Source of the DNA: QAMX01 sp003149835 | GTDB taxonomy: Bacteria > Bacillota > Clostridia > Oscillospirales > QAMX01 | DNA: 64,000 nt | Direction: 5' to 3' | NCBI GenBank assembly: GCA_959600635.1 | Contig: CAUGMN010000003.1 | Location: forward strand, 7,348-71,347 | Part shown: positions 43,766 through 51,585 of the stretch, in pieces | How positions within the stretch are numbered: the stretch's first letter is position 1 | Layout: every line of letters starts with the position of its first letter | Program-made: the position numbers and the translations under genes | The notes under the pieces: generated by a model | What the model was told of the DNA's origin: nothing | What the model saw: the letters and a program-made list of their open reading frames with translations, nothing else | Databases searched by the model: none

Positions 43766-44824
43766 TCATTTCAGCTCGTCAAAACCGATTTTTGTGATCT
43801 TGACGCCGCTGAGCGGCACGCCGGTATCGCCGCCGTGACAGTACGCGAGCAGCACGCCGTCGGCCCGCGGCAGAATGGCGGTATAGCAGCAGCCCGCCGA
43901 CGGATCGTCTTCGATCGCCAGAGGCGGCCCAAAGGAAGCGCCGTTATCCGGCGAAAGCGCGCAGACGAGCGGCGTGCGCCCCCATGTGCGGGCCGTGTCG
44001 CGCCCCGTAAACTCGGGGATCGGGTTAAACACCGCCAACAGCCGCCCGTCGGTCAGACGCTTGACCGACATCGGCGCGCACGGCGAGGTAAAAAACCGAG
44101 ACGGCTGCGGCGGCGACCAGGTTTCGCCGCGGTCGCGGGAGAAAAAGACGAACTGGCAGCCGTGCCCCGTGCGGCCCCAGCCCCAGAGCGTCTCGCCGTC
44201 CAGCGCGCAGGCGCCCGACTCCTGCAAGCCCGTCCAGCTCTTTTCAAACGGCAGGCGGAGAATGGAGCGCGATTCGCGCCATGTCGCGCCGTCGTCGTCG
44301 GAGAGCAAAAAATGCCCTTCTCCGACCGCCGACACCGAATCCAATTCGCCGGCCGCGTGCAGGTTGGCGGGCATGACCAGCCGCCCGCACGCCAGCCGCA
44401 CGACCCGGTCGTTGTTGACGACATAATAGCCGCCGCCCTCGATACAGCGGGCCGGCTCGCTCCACGTCTCCCCCTCGTCGCGCGAGCGCGCCAGCTCCGG
44501 GATACAGTCGGCGGGCGGCGTTTTGCGCAGAAAAACCATGCCGAGGTCGCCGTTTTGCAGCCGCAGCAGCGAAACGCTCATGATGTTGGCGTCGCCGGAG
44601 CGCTTTTTCAGCAGCGTGCGCGGGCTGCCGAAATGCTCTCCGCCGTCTTCGGAGACGATCGCGGCAATCTCAGCCTCGCAGTGGTCGCCCCAGCCGCCGC
44701 CGGTGTAGCGCGTGTAGGCGAATAAAATCCGCCCGTCGCGCAGCTCGATAAACGCGCCCTCGCTGTTGCGCGGGTTGCCCGCCTGCGGGCGCAGAAAACA
44801 AATCTCGCGGCCGACCTTACGCAT
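43766..44824 (-). CDS. Sialidase-like six-bladed propeller (BNR/Asp-box) protein
   Basis: 352 residues. Five Asp-box motifs (S-x-D-x-G-x-T/H-W/F) are visible: SEDGGEHFGSP, SRDEGETWSEP, SDDDGATWRES, SRDRGETWSPP and SPDNGASFGPP. GNPRNSEGAFIELRDGRIL is close to the N-terminal FRIP-like region of exo-alpha-sialidases. No signal peptide is visible after MRKVGREICFLRP, so it is probably intracellular or non-classical, and it may act on sialylated oligosaccharides or on other sugars, as many Asp-box proteins do. AAGGAGCG before ATG 44824 fixes the start; the upstream extension to 45040 is not supported. Confidence 0.82.
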   Translation of the reverse strand: MRKVGREICFLRPQAGNPRNSEGAFIELRDGRILFAYTRYTGGGWGDHCEAEIAAIVSEDGGEHFGSPRTLLKKRSGDANIMSVSLLRLQNGDLGMVFLRKTPPADCIPELARSRDEGETWSEPARCIEGGGYYVVNNDRVVRLACGRLVMPANLHAAGELDSVSAVGEGHFLLSDDDGATWRESRSILRLPFEKSWTGLQESGACALDGETLWGWGRTGHGCQFVFFSRDRGETWSPPQPSRFFTSPCAPMSVKRLTDGRLLAVFNPIPEFTGRDTARTWGRTPLVCALSPDNGASFGPPLAIEDDPSAGCCYTAILPRADGVLLAYCHGGDTGVPLSGVKITKIGFDELK

Positions 44825-44874
44825 AAAAACGCTCCTTTTGTGCCCAATTTCGGATTTTTTCAACTTTTTTAACG

Positions 44875-44914
44875 CCAAATGCGCAGAACGTCCCGCAGGG
44901 TTCTGCGCATTTGG
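44875..44914 (-). other. Intergenic hairpin between transglutaminase and sialidase genes
   Basis: A 15-bp perfect stem (44875-44889 with 44900-44914). No U-tract on the minus strand, so its role as a terminator is doubtful. The rest of 44825-45110 shows no gene. Confidence 0.45.
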
Positions 44915-45110
44915 GCTGTTGAATCGCGTATGGAAATCTAATCCCCCGCTGAAAAAAACGCTATGATAACCGCACAATGCCCCGTTCTCCGGCGGCCGCA
45001 AGCGCCCCATCTTTCCGGCTGAGAGCCTCGACAGCGCCAAGATGCGCTGAAAATGCGGTTTCTTTCGGGCGCGGCCGCGGCCCCTGTGCGCGGGGCTTTT
45101 CCCGGCCGGC

Positions 45111-46388
45111 TCAATAGACGTATTTTGAGGTATAGGTATATTTGCTGGAAAAATCGCCGATGTCCGGGTTGCCGGCGGCGTAGGTCGGATCCATGTGGTT
45201 CCACTTGGATCCGTCGAAGTAAATGACGCTGTTGACCCATCCCTGCCCCTCGACGTAAACGTTGATCCACGCGTGGTACGCCGTGCCGCAGTAACCGACG
45301 ACGAGCTTGGTCGGTATACCGAGGCTGCGGAGCATCGCCGACATCACTGCGGCATAGTCAAAGCAGATCCCCTTCTTTTTGACCAGAACGTCGTCGATGT
45401 TCGGCAGATAGCCGCTCTGCACCGTCGCGGCGCGGTCATAGTCATACGCGATGTTCTTGATGACATACTCGTAGACCGCGTCGACTTTTTCGAGCGTTCC
45501 GGATTTTCCCGCGGTCAGCTGCGCGGCGAGCTTGACGGCCTGACTGTTCGAGGTAAAATTGACGTATTGGTTGGCGTGCAGGAAAGCGGCGAAGGCGTTT
45601 TTCATTTTCACCGAGACCGTGGCCTTATACGCGGTCGAATACTTCGTCCCCGCTGTGTTCTGATACACGCCGATGGTATAGCTCCCGTCGCCGTCCGAGA
45701 ACGGGAAGACCTCGTAATTGCCCTTGTTGTTGAGATTATAGTTATAAGTCGTCCCGCTCGGGCCGGTGATCAGCACCTTGATGCGCGTATCGACGCCGCC
45801 GGTGTATTTGACCATCACATACCCCTCGGCCTTGTTCGATGCGTCTACGACCGCTTTCTCGTTGGAGTACACCTCGCTTCCGCCCGCCGTGCCGTCGCCG
45901 GGATCGATCGGCGTGTTGCCGAGAAACGGCGTCTCCATCGACATCGCCGCAGTCGTCGCAGGCGCGGCGGTGGTCTGCGGCGGCGCGGTCGTCGCGGGCG
46001 CAGCGGTGGTTCGCGGCGGCGCGGTCGTCGCGGGCGCGGCAGTGGTCGGCGGCGGCGTGGTCGCCGCGAGCGGCGTCGAGGTTTCATCCGTGATCTGCAC
46101 CGGCGGCTCGGTCGTCACAGCCGTTTCGGCGGGCGACGTCTCTTCCGGGGTCGTCAGCGGCGGTTCTTCGGTCTGCGAGCCGGCCGTTTCGTCCGGCTTT
46201 CCGTCGTTGGGCGTCGTCGCCGGATCGCCCGCAGCGGGCGAGGAAACCGTCGTCTGCGCCGTGGTTTCCGGCTTATCTCCGGAAAAAGAGCAGGCCGCAA
46301 GCAGCGCGGCGGCCAAAGCCGCGAGCGCCGTCAAAGCGATCCGATTCCACGAAAGCGTTCTGCGTTTGGAAATTTCCTGGTTTTTCAT
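45111..46388 (-). CDS. Lipoprotein with Thr/Pro-rich stalk and transglutaminase-like domain
   Basis: 425 residues. The signal peptide ends in a lipobox LLAAC (Cys 33). About 120 residues of Thr/Pro/Ala repeats (TTAAPATTAPP) form a wall-spanning stalk. A beta domain follows, then a transglutaminase-like core: catalytic Cys in KKKGICFDYAAVMSAMLRSLGIPTKLVVGYC, His in AYHAWINVYVEGQGWV and Asp in WNHMDPTYA. The triad is complete. Such domains act as cysteine proteases or crosslinkers, and this one would face the wall or surface. It lies 45 bases after pilT and is probably its operon partner. Confidence 0.9.
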   Translation of the reverse strand: MKNQEISKRRTLSWNRIALTALAALAAALLAACSFSGDKPETTAQTTVSSPAAGDPATTPNDGKPDETAGSQTEEPPLTTPEETSPAETAVTTEPPVQITDETSTPLAATTPPPTTAAPATTAPPRTTAAPATTAPPQTTAAPATTAAMSMETPFLGNTPIDPGDGTAGGSEVYSNEKAVVDASNKAEGYVMVKYTGGVDTRIKVLITGPSGTTYNYNLNNKGNYEVFPFSDGDGSYTIGVYQNTAGTKYSTAYKATVSVKMKNAFAAFLHANQYVNFTSNSQAVKLAAQLTAGKSGTLEKVDAVYEYVIKNIAYDYDRAATVQSGYLPNIDDVLVKKKGICFDYAAVMSAMLRSLGIPTKLVVGYCGTAYHAWINVYVEGQGWVNSVIYFDGSKWNHMDPTYAAGNPDIGDFSSKYTYTSKYVY

Positions 46389-46433
46389 GGGTTCCTCCCT
46401 CCGCCCGCTTCAAAGCCACGGCGGGCGGATATT

Positions 46434-47498
46434 TTACGATATGCGGATTTTTTTCTGCAACAGTTCGAGGTTCACAGCGTGACGCAGCGCGGCGCTTTCG
46501 CTGATGATTCCGTTTTTATACAGCGCCAGAAGGCTCGCGTCCATCGTCGCCATGCCCTCCGCCGCCGAAGAGGCGATCAGCGTGTCGAGCTGGTGGATTT
46601 TGGCGTCGCGGATCATATTCCGCACGGCGTTGTTGGCGTGGAGAATCTCAAAAGCCGGATAAACCGCGCCGTCAAGCGTCGGGATCAGCTGCTGGGAAAA
46701 CACCGATTGCAGCAGCATGGAGAGCTGAATGCGGATCTGCGGCTGCTGATTGGGCGGAAACACGTCGATGATGCGGTCGATGGTGCTGGCCGCGCCGACA
46801 GTGTGCAGCGTCGAGATGACGAGATGCCCCGTCTCCGCCGCCGTCATCGCGGTCCTGATCGTCTCATAGTCGCGCATCTCGCCGACGAAGATGACGTCGG
46901 GCGCCTGCCGCAGCGCCGCCCGCAGCGCCGAGACGTAATTCTCGGTGTCCAGCTCGATCTCGCGCTGGCTGACAATGCTTTTTTTGTTGCGGTGCAGGTA
47001 TTCAATCGGGTCTTCGAGCGTGATGATGTGGCCGCTGCGCGTCTCGTTAATGCGGTCGATGAGACAGGCGAGCGTCGTCGATTTGCCGCTTCCGGCCGAG
47101 CCGGTGACGAGGATCAGGCCCTTGGTGCGCTCGGCCGCGTCCATGACCGTTTCGGGGATATGCAGGGCGCGGTAATCGGGGATGCCGAACGAGACGACGC
47201 GGATGACCGCCGCCAGCGAGCTGCGCTGCTTATAGGCGCTGACGCGGAAACGCGAGAGCTTCGGGATCGAAAAGGAAAAATCGTCGTCTCCTGTGCGCAG
47301 AAAGCGCTCCATATCGCGGCCGGCAAGCTGGTAGAGCTTTGTAATCAGCGCCTCCGAGCGGTCGGGCAGGATGCGCTCCTCCCCCTGCGGGGAAATCCGT
47401 CCGTTCTGCTTGAACGCCACGGGAAAACCGGCGACGATGAAAATATCCGACGCGCCGCTCCGGACGGCGCCGTCCAGCATGGTCTGAATCTCGGTCAT
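46434..47498 (-). CDS. pilT: PilT-type pilus retraction ATPase
   Basis: 354 residues, normal PilT length. The N-terminal PAS-like domain is followed by Walker A VTGSAGSGKSTTLACLIDRIN, the Asp box ITLEDPIEYLH, Walker B DVIFVGEMRDYETIRTAMTAAETGHLV and the His box STLHTVGAASTIDRIIDVFP. The AIRNLIRE-type motif of PilT appears as AVRNMIRDAKIHQL. It is the only pilus ATPase in the window (no PilB), at the end of a pilus-like gene set. GAGAGGAG lies about 11 bases before ATG 47498. Confidence 0.93.
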   Translation of the reverse strand: MTEIQTMLDGAVRSGASDIFIVAGFPVAFKQNGRISPQGEERILPDRSEALITKLYQLAGRDMERFLRTGDDDFSFSIPKLSRFRVSAYKQRSSLAAVIRVVSFGIPDYRALHIPETVMDAAERTKGLILVTGSAGSGKSTTLACLIDRINETRSGHIITLEDPIEYLHRNKKSIVSQREIELDTENYVSALRAALRQAPDVIFVGEMRDYETIRTAMTAAETGHLVISTLHTVGAASTIDRIIDVFPPNQQPQIRIQLSMLLQSVFSQQLIPTLDGAVYPAFEILHANNAVRNMIRDAKIHQLDTLIASSAAEGMATMDASLLALYKNGIISESAALRHAVNLELLQKKIRIS

Positions 47499-47595
47499 AA
47501 AATGGTAACTCCTCTCTGAGCGCCGCGCCCGCCGTTTCGCCGGCGCACGCGCAGATCGATTTTTCTGCGGGGAACCGTATCGCTTCGCCGTTTTT

Positions 47596-48033
47596 TCATT
47601 CGCCGTCCCAGAGCTTGATATCCGTATCCGGCGACCATGTGCCCGCGTCCGTCACGCGCAGGGCATCCACGGCAATCGCCCCGCCGCGCATGACGGCGCG
47701 GACGGAGAGCAGGCGTTTTTCGTCGATTGGCTCCGCCCATGTCATCACAACCGCGCCGTCCCGCTCCTCTGAGACCACGGCCTCGGGCAGCAATCTGCGA
47801 AACGTCTCCGGCTCGCGCGGTTGGATCGCCGCGACCGCGGCGAGCGTTTCATAGGCGCGCGCCTCGGCGGCGTAATACGCGGCCGTCGAATCGGCGGCGG
47901 CCTGCGCCAGCTTTTTCTCAGAATTCGCCGAAAGCAGCGTCAGGACCGCGAAGATCGTCATACACAGCACGGCGAACACCGTCACAATCGTCGCGCTGCC
48001 GACATGCAGCTTCATCTCCCGTTTTTCCGTCAT
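47596..48033 (-). CDS. Small membrane protein of the pilus cluster
   Basis: 145 residues: a short cytoplasmic start, one N-terminal helix (about residues 10-32), then an extracytoplasmic Ala/Glu-rich region and a beta-rich tail ending in TDIKLWDGE. This is the shape of a minor pilin-like subunit, but no prepilin cleavage motif is evident. Its ATG overlaps the stop of the preceding gene (ATGA), so it is translated together with the pilin-like protein. Family not recognised. Confidence 0.75.
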   Translation of the reverse strand: MTEKREMKLHVGSATIVTVFAVLCMTIFAVLTLLSANSEKKLAQAAADSTAAYYAAEARAYETLAAVAAIQPREPETFRRLLPEAVVSEERDGAVVMTWAEPIDEKRLLSVRAVMRGGAIAVDALRVTDAGTWSPDTDIKLWDGE

Positions 48034-48485
48034 CGCGCCGCCTCCCCCGTATAGCCGGACGCGGTGATCTCCATCAGCGGCCGCTCTTCGCCGCAGGCCG
48101 TCACGGAAACCGCCGCCGTCCGAACCGGAGACGCCGCCGCGCCGGCCGAGGGCCGCGCCGACAGCGTCAGCACATAGGCCGCTTCGGCCGCGCCGGTTAT
48201 CCGCCACTGTTCGTCATAATAAATCCGCAGCGCAGCGCCGTTTTCATCCATTTCCGCGCCGAGCACAGCGGCGCAGCGCGCCAGATCGCCCGACTCGGCC
48301 TTAAAGCATTCGGCCGCCGACTGCGCCGACAGCGCAGCGCCGTTCAGCGCCGTACTCTCCGCCGTCATGCGCTTTGCCGACGCAAACAGGCTCAGACACA
48401 CGGCGGCGCAAAGCGAAAACACGCCGACGGCGACAATCAGCTCGATTAAAAACAGCGTCGTTTTGGAGCGTCCCGATCTCCTCAT
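48030..48485 (-). CDS. Pilin-like protein of the type IV pilus cluster
   Basis: About 151 residues. The N-terminal segment TTLFLIELIVAVGVFSL resembles the type IV prepilin helix FTLIELLVVVAIL, with the key Glu in position. The Gly normally found before the cleavage site is missing (Thr instead), so processing by a prepilin peptidase is uncertain. The rest is a small globular domain. GAGG 8 bases upstream decides for ATG 48485. Confidence 0.75.
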   Translation of the reverse strand: MRRSGRSKTTLFLIELIVAVGVFSLCAAVCLSLFASAKRMTAESTALNGAALSAQSAAECFKAESGDLARCAAVLGAEMDENGAALRIYYDEQWRITGAAEAAYVLTLSARPSAGAAASPVRTAAVSVTACGEERPLMEITASGYTGEAAR

Positions 48486-48486
48486 A

Positions 48487-48978
48487 CTATGTCCTCTCAT
48501 CCTGCGCGCCGACCGTTGCGACGAGCGCGGCCGCGCGGCCGCCGTTGCCCGTTACCGAAATCTCCAACAGGCCGTCGCCCGCCATTTGAAACGAAAGCCC
48601 CTCCGCAGGCGCGACGGCCTCGCCGTCCTCCGGCGAAAAGCGCAGCCCCGCCTCGGCGTACAGCTCGCAGAGGCTGCCGTCATGGCAGTAGATCGTCGTG
48701 ACAAAGTCGATCCCGTCCAGCGTTTCGGTCATTTCCAGCGCCGCGCCGTCGCCGAACTGCGTGATACGGATCATGCCGCTGCCGTTATAGGCGCGCACGC
48801 GCGCCGTCAGATAGGCCAGCGTCGTCCGCTCTCCGAAGCGCGCGTCGATCTCGTCTACGGTGCGGCGGTAGACGTTGGCGCCCATCATCAGGCACAGCAG
48901 CACGCAGCCGGCGTAGACGCAGAAAAGGATCAGCGCCGCCGCCAAATCGACTGACGCCGTGTTTTGCGTTTTTCTCAC
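48487..48978 (-). CDS. DUF4860-like membrane protein of the pilus cluster
   Basis: 163 residues: a short basic start, one N-terminal helix (SVDLAAALILFCVYAGCVLLCL), then an extracytoplasmic domain with YLTARVRAYNGSGMIRI and TTIYCHDGSLCELYAEAG, features I associate with DUF4860 proteins of clostridial pilus loci. GTG 48978 follows GAAGGGGG at reasonable spacing. ATG 49002 is the alternative start. It overlaps closely with its neighbours, consistent with one operon. Confidence 0.7.
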   Translation of the reverse strand: MRKTQNTASVDLAAALILFCVYAGCVLLCLMMGANVYRRTVDEIDARFGERTTLAYLTARVRAYNGSGMIRITQFGDGAALEMTETLDGIDFVTTIYCHDGSLCELYAEAGLRFSPEDGEAVAPAEGLSFQMAGDGLLEISVTGNGGRAAALVATVGAQDERT

Positions 48979-49035
48979 TGCCGCCGCGCCCCCTTCACAC
49001 AATGTCGACTGCCGCTGTACATGCCCCGCCGCTTG

Positions 49036-49344
49036 TCACCGTTTTAAAATCGTCACGTCCGGCATAATGTTGGAGGCAAATACGCTGTACATCACGGCGT
49101 ATTTTTCCTCGTCGACGCGCACGCCGTAATGCCGCTTCAAATATTCATAGCTCTCCGGATAGCTGCCCTCGACGGCGTAGCAAGTGACGACGGCGCGCCG
49201 GATGCTGTCATAGGCGGCGTTCAGCTCCGCCTCGGCGTTTTTCTCCGCCGCGTTCGACACGCCGACCAGCACGCAGGCCGCGACGACGGCAAACAGCAGC
49301 AGCGAGAGCAGGTTCTGCCAAAAGGTTCCGAATGCCTTTTTCAT
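49036..49344 (-). CDS. Small pilin-like membrane protein
   Basis: 102 residues with one N-terminal helix (LLSLLLFAVVAACVLVGVS), then AAYDSIRRAVVTCYAVEGSYPESYEYLKRHYGV, which is very like the helix and GxYP segment of pseudopilins. It is encoded 22 bases after pilC. There is no prepilin cleavage motif, so it may be a TadE-like or non-processed minor subunit. Confidence 0.72.
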   Translation of the reverse strand: MKKAFGTFWQNLLSLLLFAVVAACVLVGVSNAAEKNAEAELNAAYDSIRRAVVTCYAVEGSYPESYEYLKRHYGVRVDEEKYAVMYSVFASNIMPDVTILKR

Positions 49345-49366
49345 AGCCCTTTTCTCCGCCTCCGCC

Positions 49367-50392
49367 TCAAATCGCCGACATGATCGACATCAGCGGAATC
49401 ATCACCGAAATCAAAATCGCCGCGACGAGCACGGTCATCACAATCACGATCGCCGGCTCAACGCGGGAGAGCGCCGCCTCGGTCTCCTCGGCGACCTCCT
49501 GCTCGCTGCGCCGCGCGATTTCCTCCATCACCGTATCGCCGCTGCCGGCGCGGATCCCGACGGCCAGCATCTGCGCGTTGAGCGGCGACAGCACGCCGCT
49601 CTTCGTCACCGCGTCGCCGAAGCTTTGCCCTTCGCCGCACAGGGACCGGCAGCGCCGGATCCTCGCGCGCATTTTCGCGTTGGCGGTCACGCGTTCGGCC
49701 ATTTCCAGCGATTCCTCCATGTCGAGCCCGCCCGCCATCGTCATCGCCATTGCCGAGGCGAACTGCGCCGAGGCGACCGTCTTGCCGAGGTGGAAGGAAA
49801 ACGTCAGGGAGCCGAATTTCCCGCGCACGGCCGGGACGCGTGCCAGAACCAGACCTGCGGCGAGCAGCCCCGCGAAGATCAGCGCCGGGATTTCCCAGTT
49901 TCGGCTCAGCCCCTCGCCGAAGCGCAGAATCGAAACCGCCACCGGCGACATCGAGCCGCCGAGCTGCGCGAACACGTCCGCAAAGATCGGCATGACCTTT
50001 GTCACCAGCACGACGACGACAAACAGCATCATCACCAAAAGGATCGCCGGATAGACCACGGCGTTCCTCACCGTTTTGGAAATGCTCTCGCGGCGGTCAT
50101 AGTAGCCGGAAAGCGCGAGCGTCACCGCTTCGAGCTTGCCGGTCTTTTCGCCGATATCGATCATGTCGAGCATATATTTCGGAAAAATCCCCGCGGCCGC
50201 GGCCGCGTCGGAAAAGCGCTCGCCCAGTTCAAGCTGCCCGCAGACGCCGGTCAGCGCGGCTTTGACCCGTTTGTCCCGCTCGTTTTCGGCGATCAGCGAA
50301 ACGCCCTCGGCCAGCGGGATGCCCGCTTTTAAAATCAGCGAAAGCTCGTAGCAAAAGCCGGAGATATACGCCGGCGAGAGTGTCTTTTTCAT
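49367..50392 (-). CDS. pilC: Type IV pilus / type II secretion inner-membrane platform protein
   Basis: 341 residues of the T2SSF (PilC/GspF) family with two homologous halves. LILKAGIPLAEGVSLIAENE and MAMTMAGGLDMEESLEMAERV are the repeated cytoplasmic motifs, and three hydrophobic segments are near 120, 170 and 320. It anchors the pilus motor in the membrane. First gene of the pilus set, 89 bases after the sortase gene. AGGGAG precedes ATG 50392. Confidence 0.92.
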   Translation of the reverse strand: MKKTLSPAYISGFCYELSLILKAGIPLAEGVSLIAENERDKRVKAALTGVCGQLELGERFSDAAAAAGIFPKYMLDMIDIGEKTGKLEAVTLALSGYYDRRESISKTVRNAVVYPAILLVMMLFVVVVLVTKVMPIFADVFAQLGGSMSPVAVSILRFGEGLSRNWEIPALIFAGLLAAGLVLARVPAVRGKFGSLTFSFHLGKTVASAQFASAMAMTMAGGLDMEESLEMAERVTANAKMRARIRRCRSLCGEGQSFGDAVTKSGVLSPLNAQMLAVGIRAGSGDTVMEEIARRSEQEVAEETEAALSRVEPAIVIVMTVLVAAILISVMIPLMSIMSAI

Positions 50393-50481
50393 AACGCGCT
50401 CCCTTTATCTTTCGGTTTCACGGGTTTAGGATCCCCTTTTCCAACCCTGACGGCCGCTTTGATTCCGCTCTCCCAGCCGGT

Positions 50482-51354
50482 CTATCCTTCGATCCGCTTG
50501 GCGTGAACGACAAAGCGGATCTGTTTGCCGGTATTGGTGCAGGTCGAAAGGGTGACGATCTCGTCGCCCGCGCCGACCGTTACGCCGGTATTGTAGGCGC
50601 TGCGCATGAGGATTTTGCTCAGATACGCCTCATACGCCGCATCGTCCTCAAAGGCGAACGTATAGGTGTCGCTGTCAGTCGTGACCTGATAGGCCGCAAA
50701 GATCTGGTATTTCTTCGTGCCCGCTTCGGTCATGATATAAAAATACGGGTTTGCGTCGTAATAGGCGCGGCTTTTGTATTTGACGAGCGTGGCGAACATC
50801 TTGCCGTTTCCGGCGTTGTGCCCGTAGATGACGGCGTTGCGCCCGCCAAGCTCCGAGCGGTAGTCGAGAAAAATGCTGCCGAGCTTGCTGGATTTGTGGT
50901 TGTAGGTGGTTCGGAGGTATTCTTCGTTATCCTCGCCTTTTAAAAGCGGGTAGTTGATCGTCGTGCCCGACTGCCAGATCCAGCCGCCGATGTCGGGGTT
51001 GACCGCTCGGAGCGCCGCCCAGTCCGGCGCAAAATCCGGCGCGGCCGGCGGCGGCGCGCTCGTCTCCGGCGGCGTCTCAGCCGTCTCCGGCTCCGATACC
51101 GTCCCGGACGGCGCGGTTCCGCCGCTTTCGTCTGTCTCCGTTTGCGGCGGCGCGGCAGTCGTATCCGGAGGCGAAGGTTCCTCACCGCTACCGGCGGGGG
51201 TGGTATAGATCAGAAACTGCTCCGCCGCGTCGTCGTAAATTTTTTCGTTTTCGCTGTATGTCGTCCAAATGCCGATCAGCTTCACCGCCGAGTAGCAAAA
51301 TACCGCGGCGAACAGCGTCATCAGCGTCAGCCGAATGATTTTTCCCTTGTCCAT
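50482..51354 (-). CDS. srtB: Class B sortase
   Basis: 290 residues: an N-terminal membrane anchor, a Pro/Thr/Glu-rich linker of about 60 residues, and a sortase domain of class B type. Catalytic His is in NAVIYGHNAGNGKMFATLVKY, Cys in EIVTLSTCTNT and Arg in KQIRFVVHAKR. It would attach substrates carrying a sorting signal to the wall. The obvious substrate is the adhesin encoded just upstream. It has its own extended -10 promoter at 51454. Confidence 0.94.
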   Translation of the reverse strand: MDKGKIIRLTLMTLFAAVFCYSAVKLIGIWTTYSENEKIYDDAAEQFLIYTTPAGSGEEPSPPDTTAAPPQTETDESGGTAPSGTVSEPETAETPPETSAPPPAAPDFAPDWAALRAVNPDIGGWIWQSGTTINYPLLKGEDNEEYLRTTYNHKSSKLGSIFLDYRSELGGRNAVIYGHNAGNGKMFATLVKYKSRAYYDANPYFYIMTEAGTKKYQIFAAYQVTTDSDTYTFAFEDDAAYEAYLSKILMRSAYNTGVTVGAGDEIVTLSTCTNTGKQIRFVVHAKRIEG

Positions 51355-51453
51355 GCTTCTCCAATCAAATCCGCTGCAAGTCGGGCCGACCTGCCGGAAA
51401 AAGCCGTTTCTGTCGTTCCGCGTCCACGAGGGTTCGCAGGCTTGATCAACTCT

Positions 51454-51462
51454 ATTATAGCA
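51454..51462 (-). promoter_or_regulatory. Extended -10 promoter of the sortase gene
   Basis: TGC immediately before TATAAT (51459-51454) on the minus strand. No good -35. About 95 bases before ATG 51354. Confidence 0.5.
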
Positions 51463-51515
51463 TATTCAGCCCCAAAATGCTATCCGCCGCATTGAACCGT
51501 TTCCGAACTTTTCCA

Positions 51516-51566
51516 CAGAAAAAACGAATCGGCGGGGAACATTTCGCTTCCCCGCCGGTTCGTTTA
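51516..51566 (-). terminator. Adhesin gene terminator
   Basis: An 18-bp stem with one mismatch (about 51522-51539 with 51549-51566), followed on the minus strand by TTTTTTCTG, 20 bases past the adhesin stop. It separates the adhesin from the sortase gene. Confidence 0.85.
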
Positions 51567-51585
51567 TCTCAGCGCTTCGCGCAGA

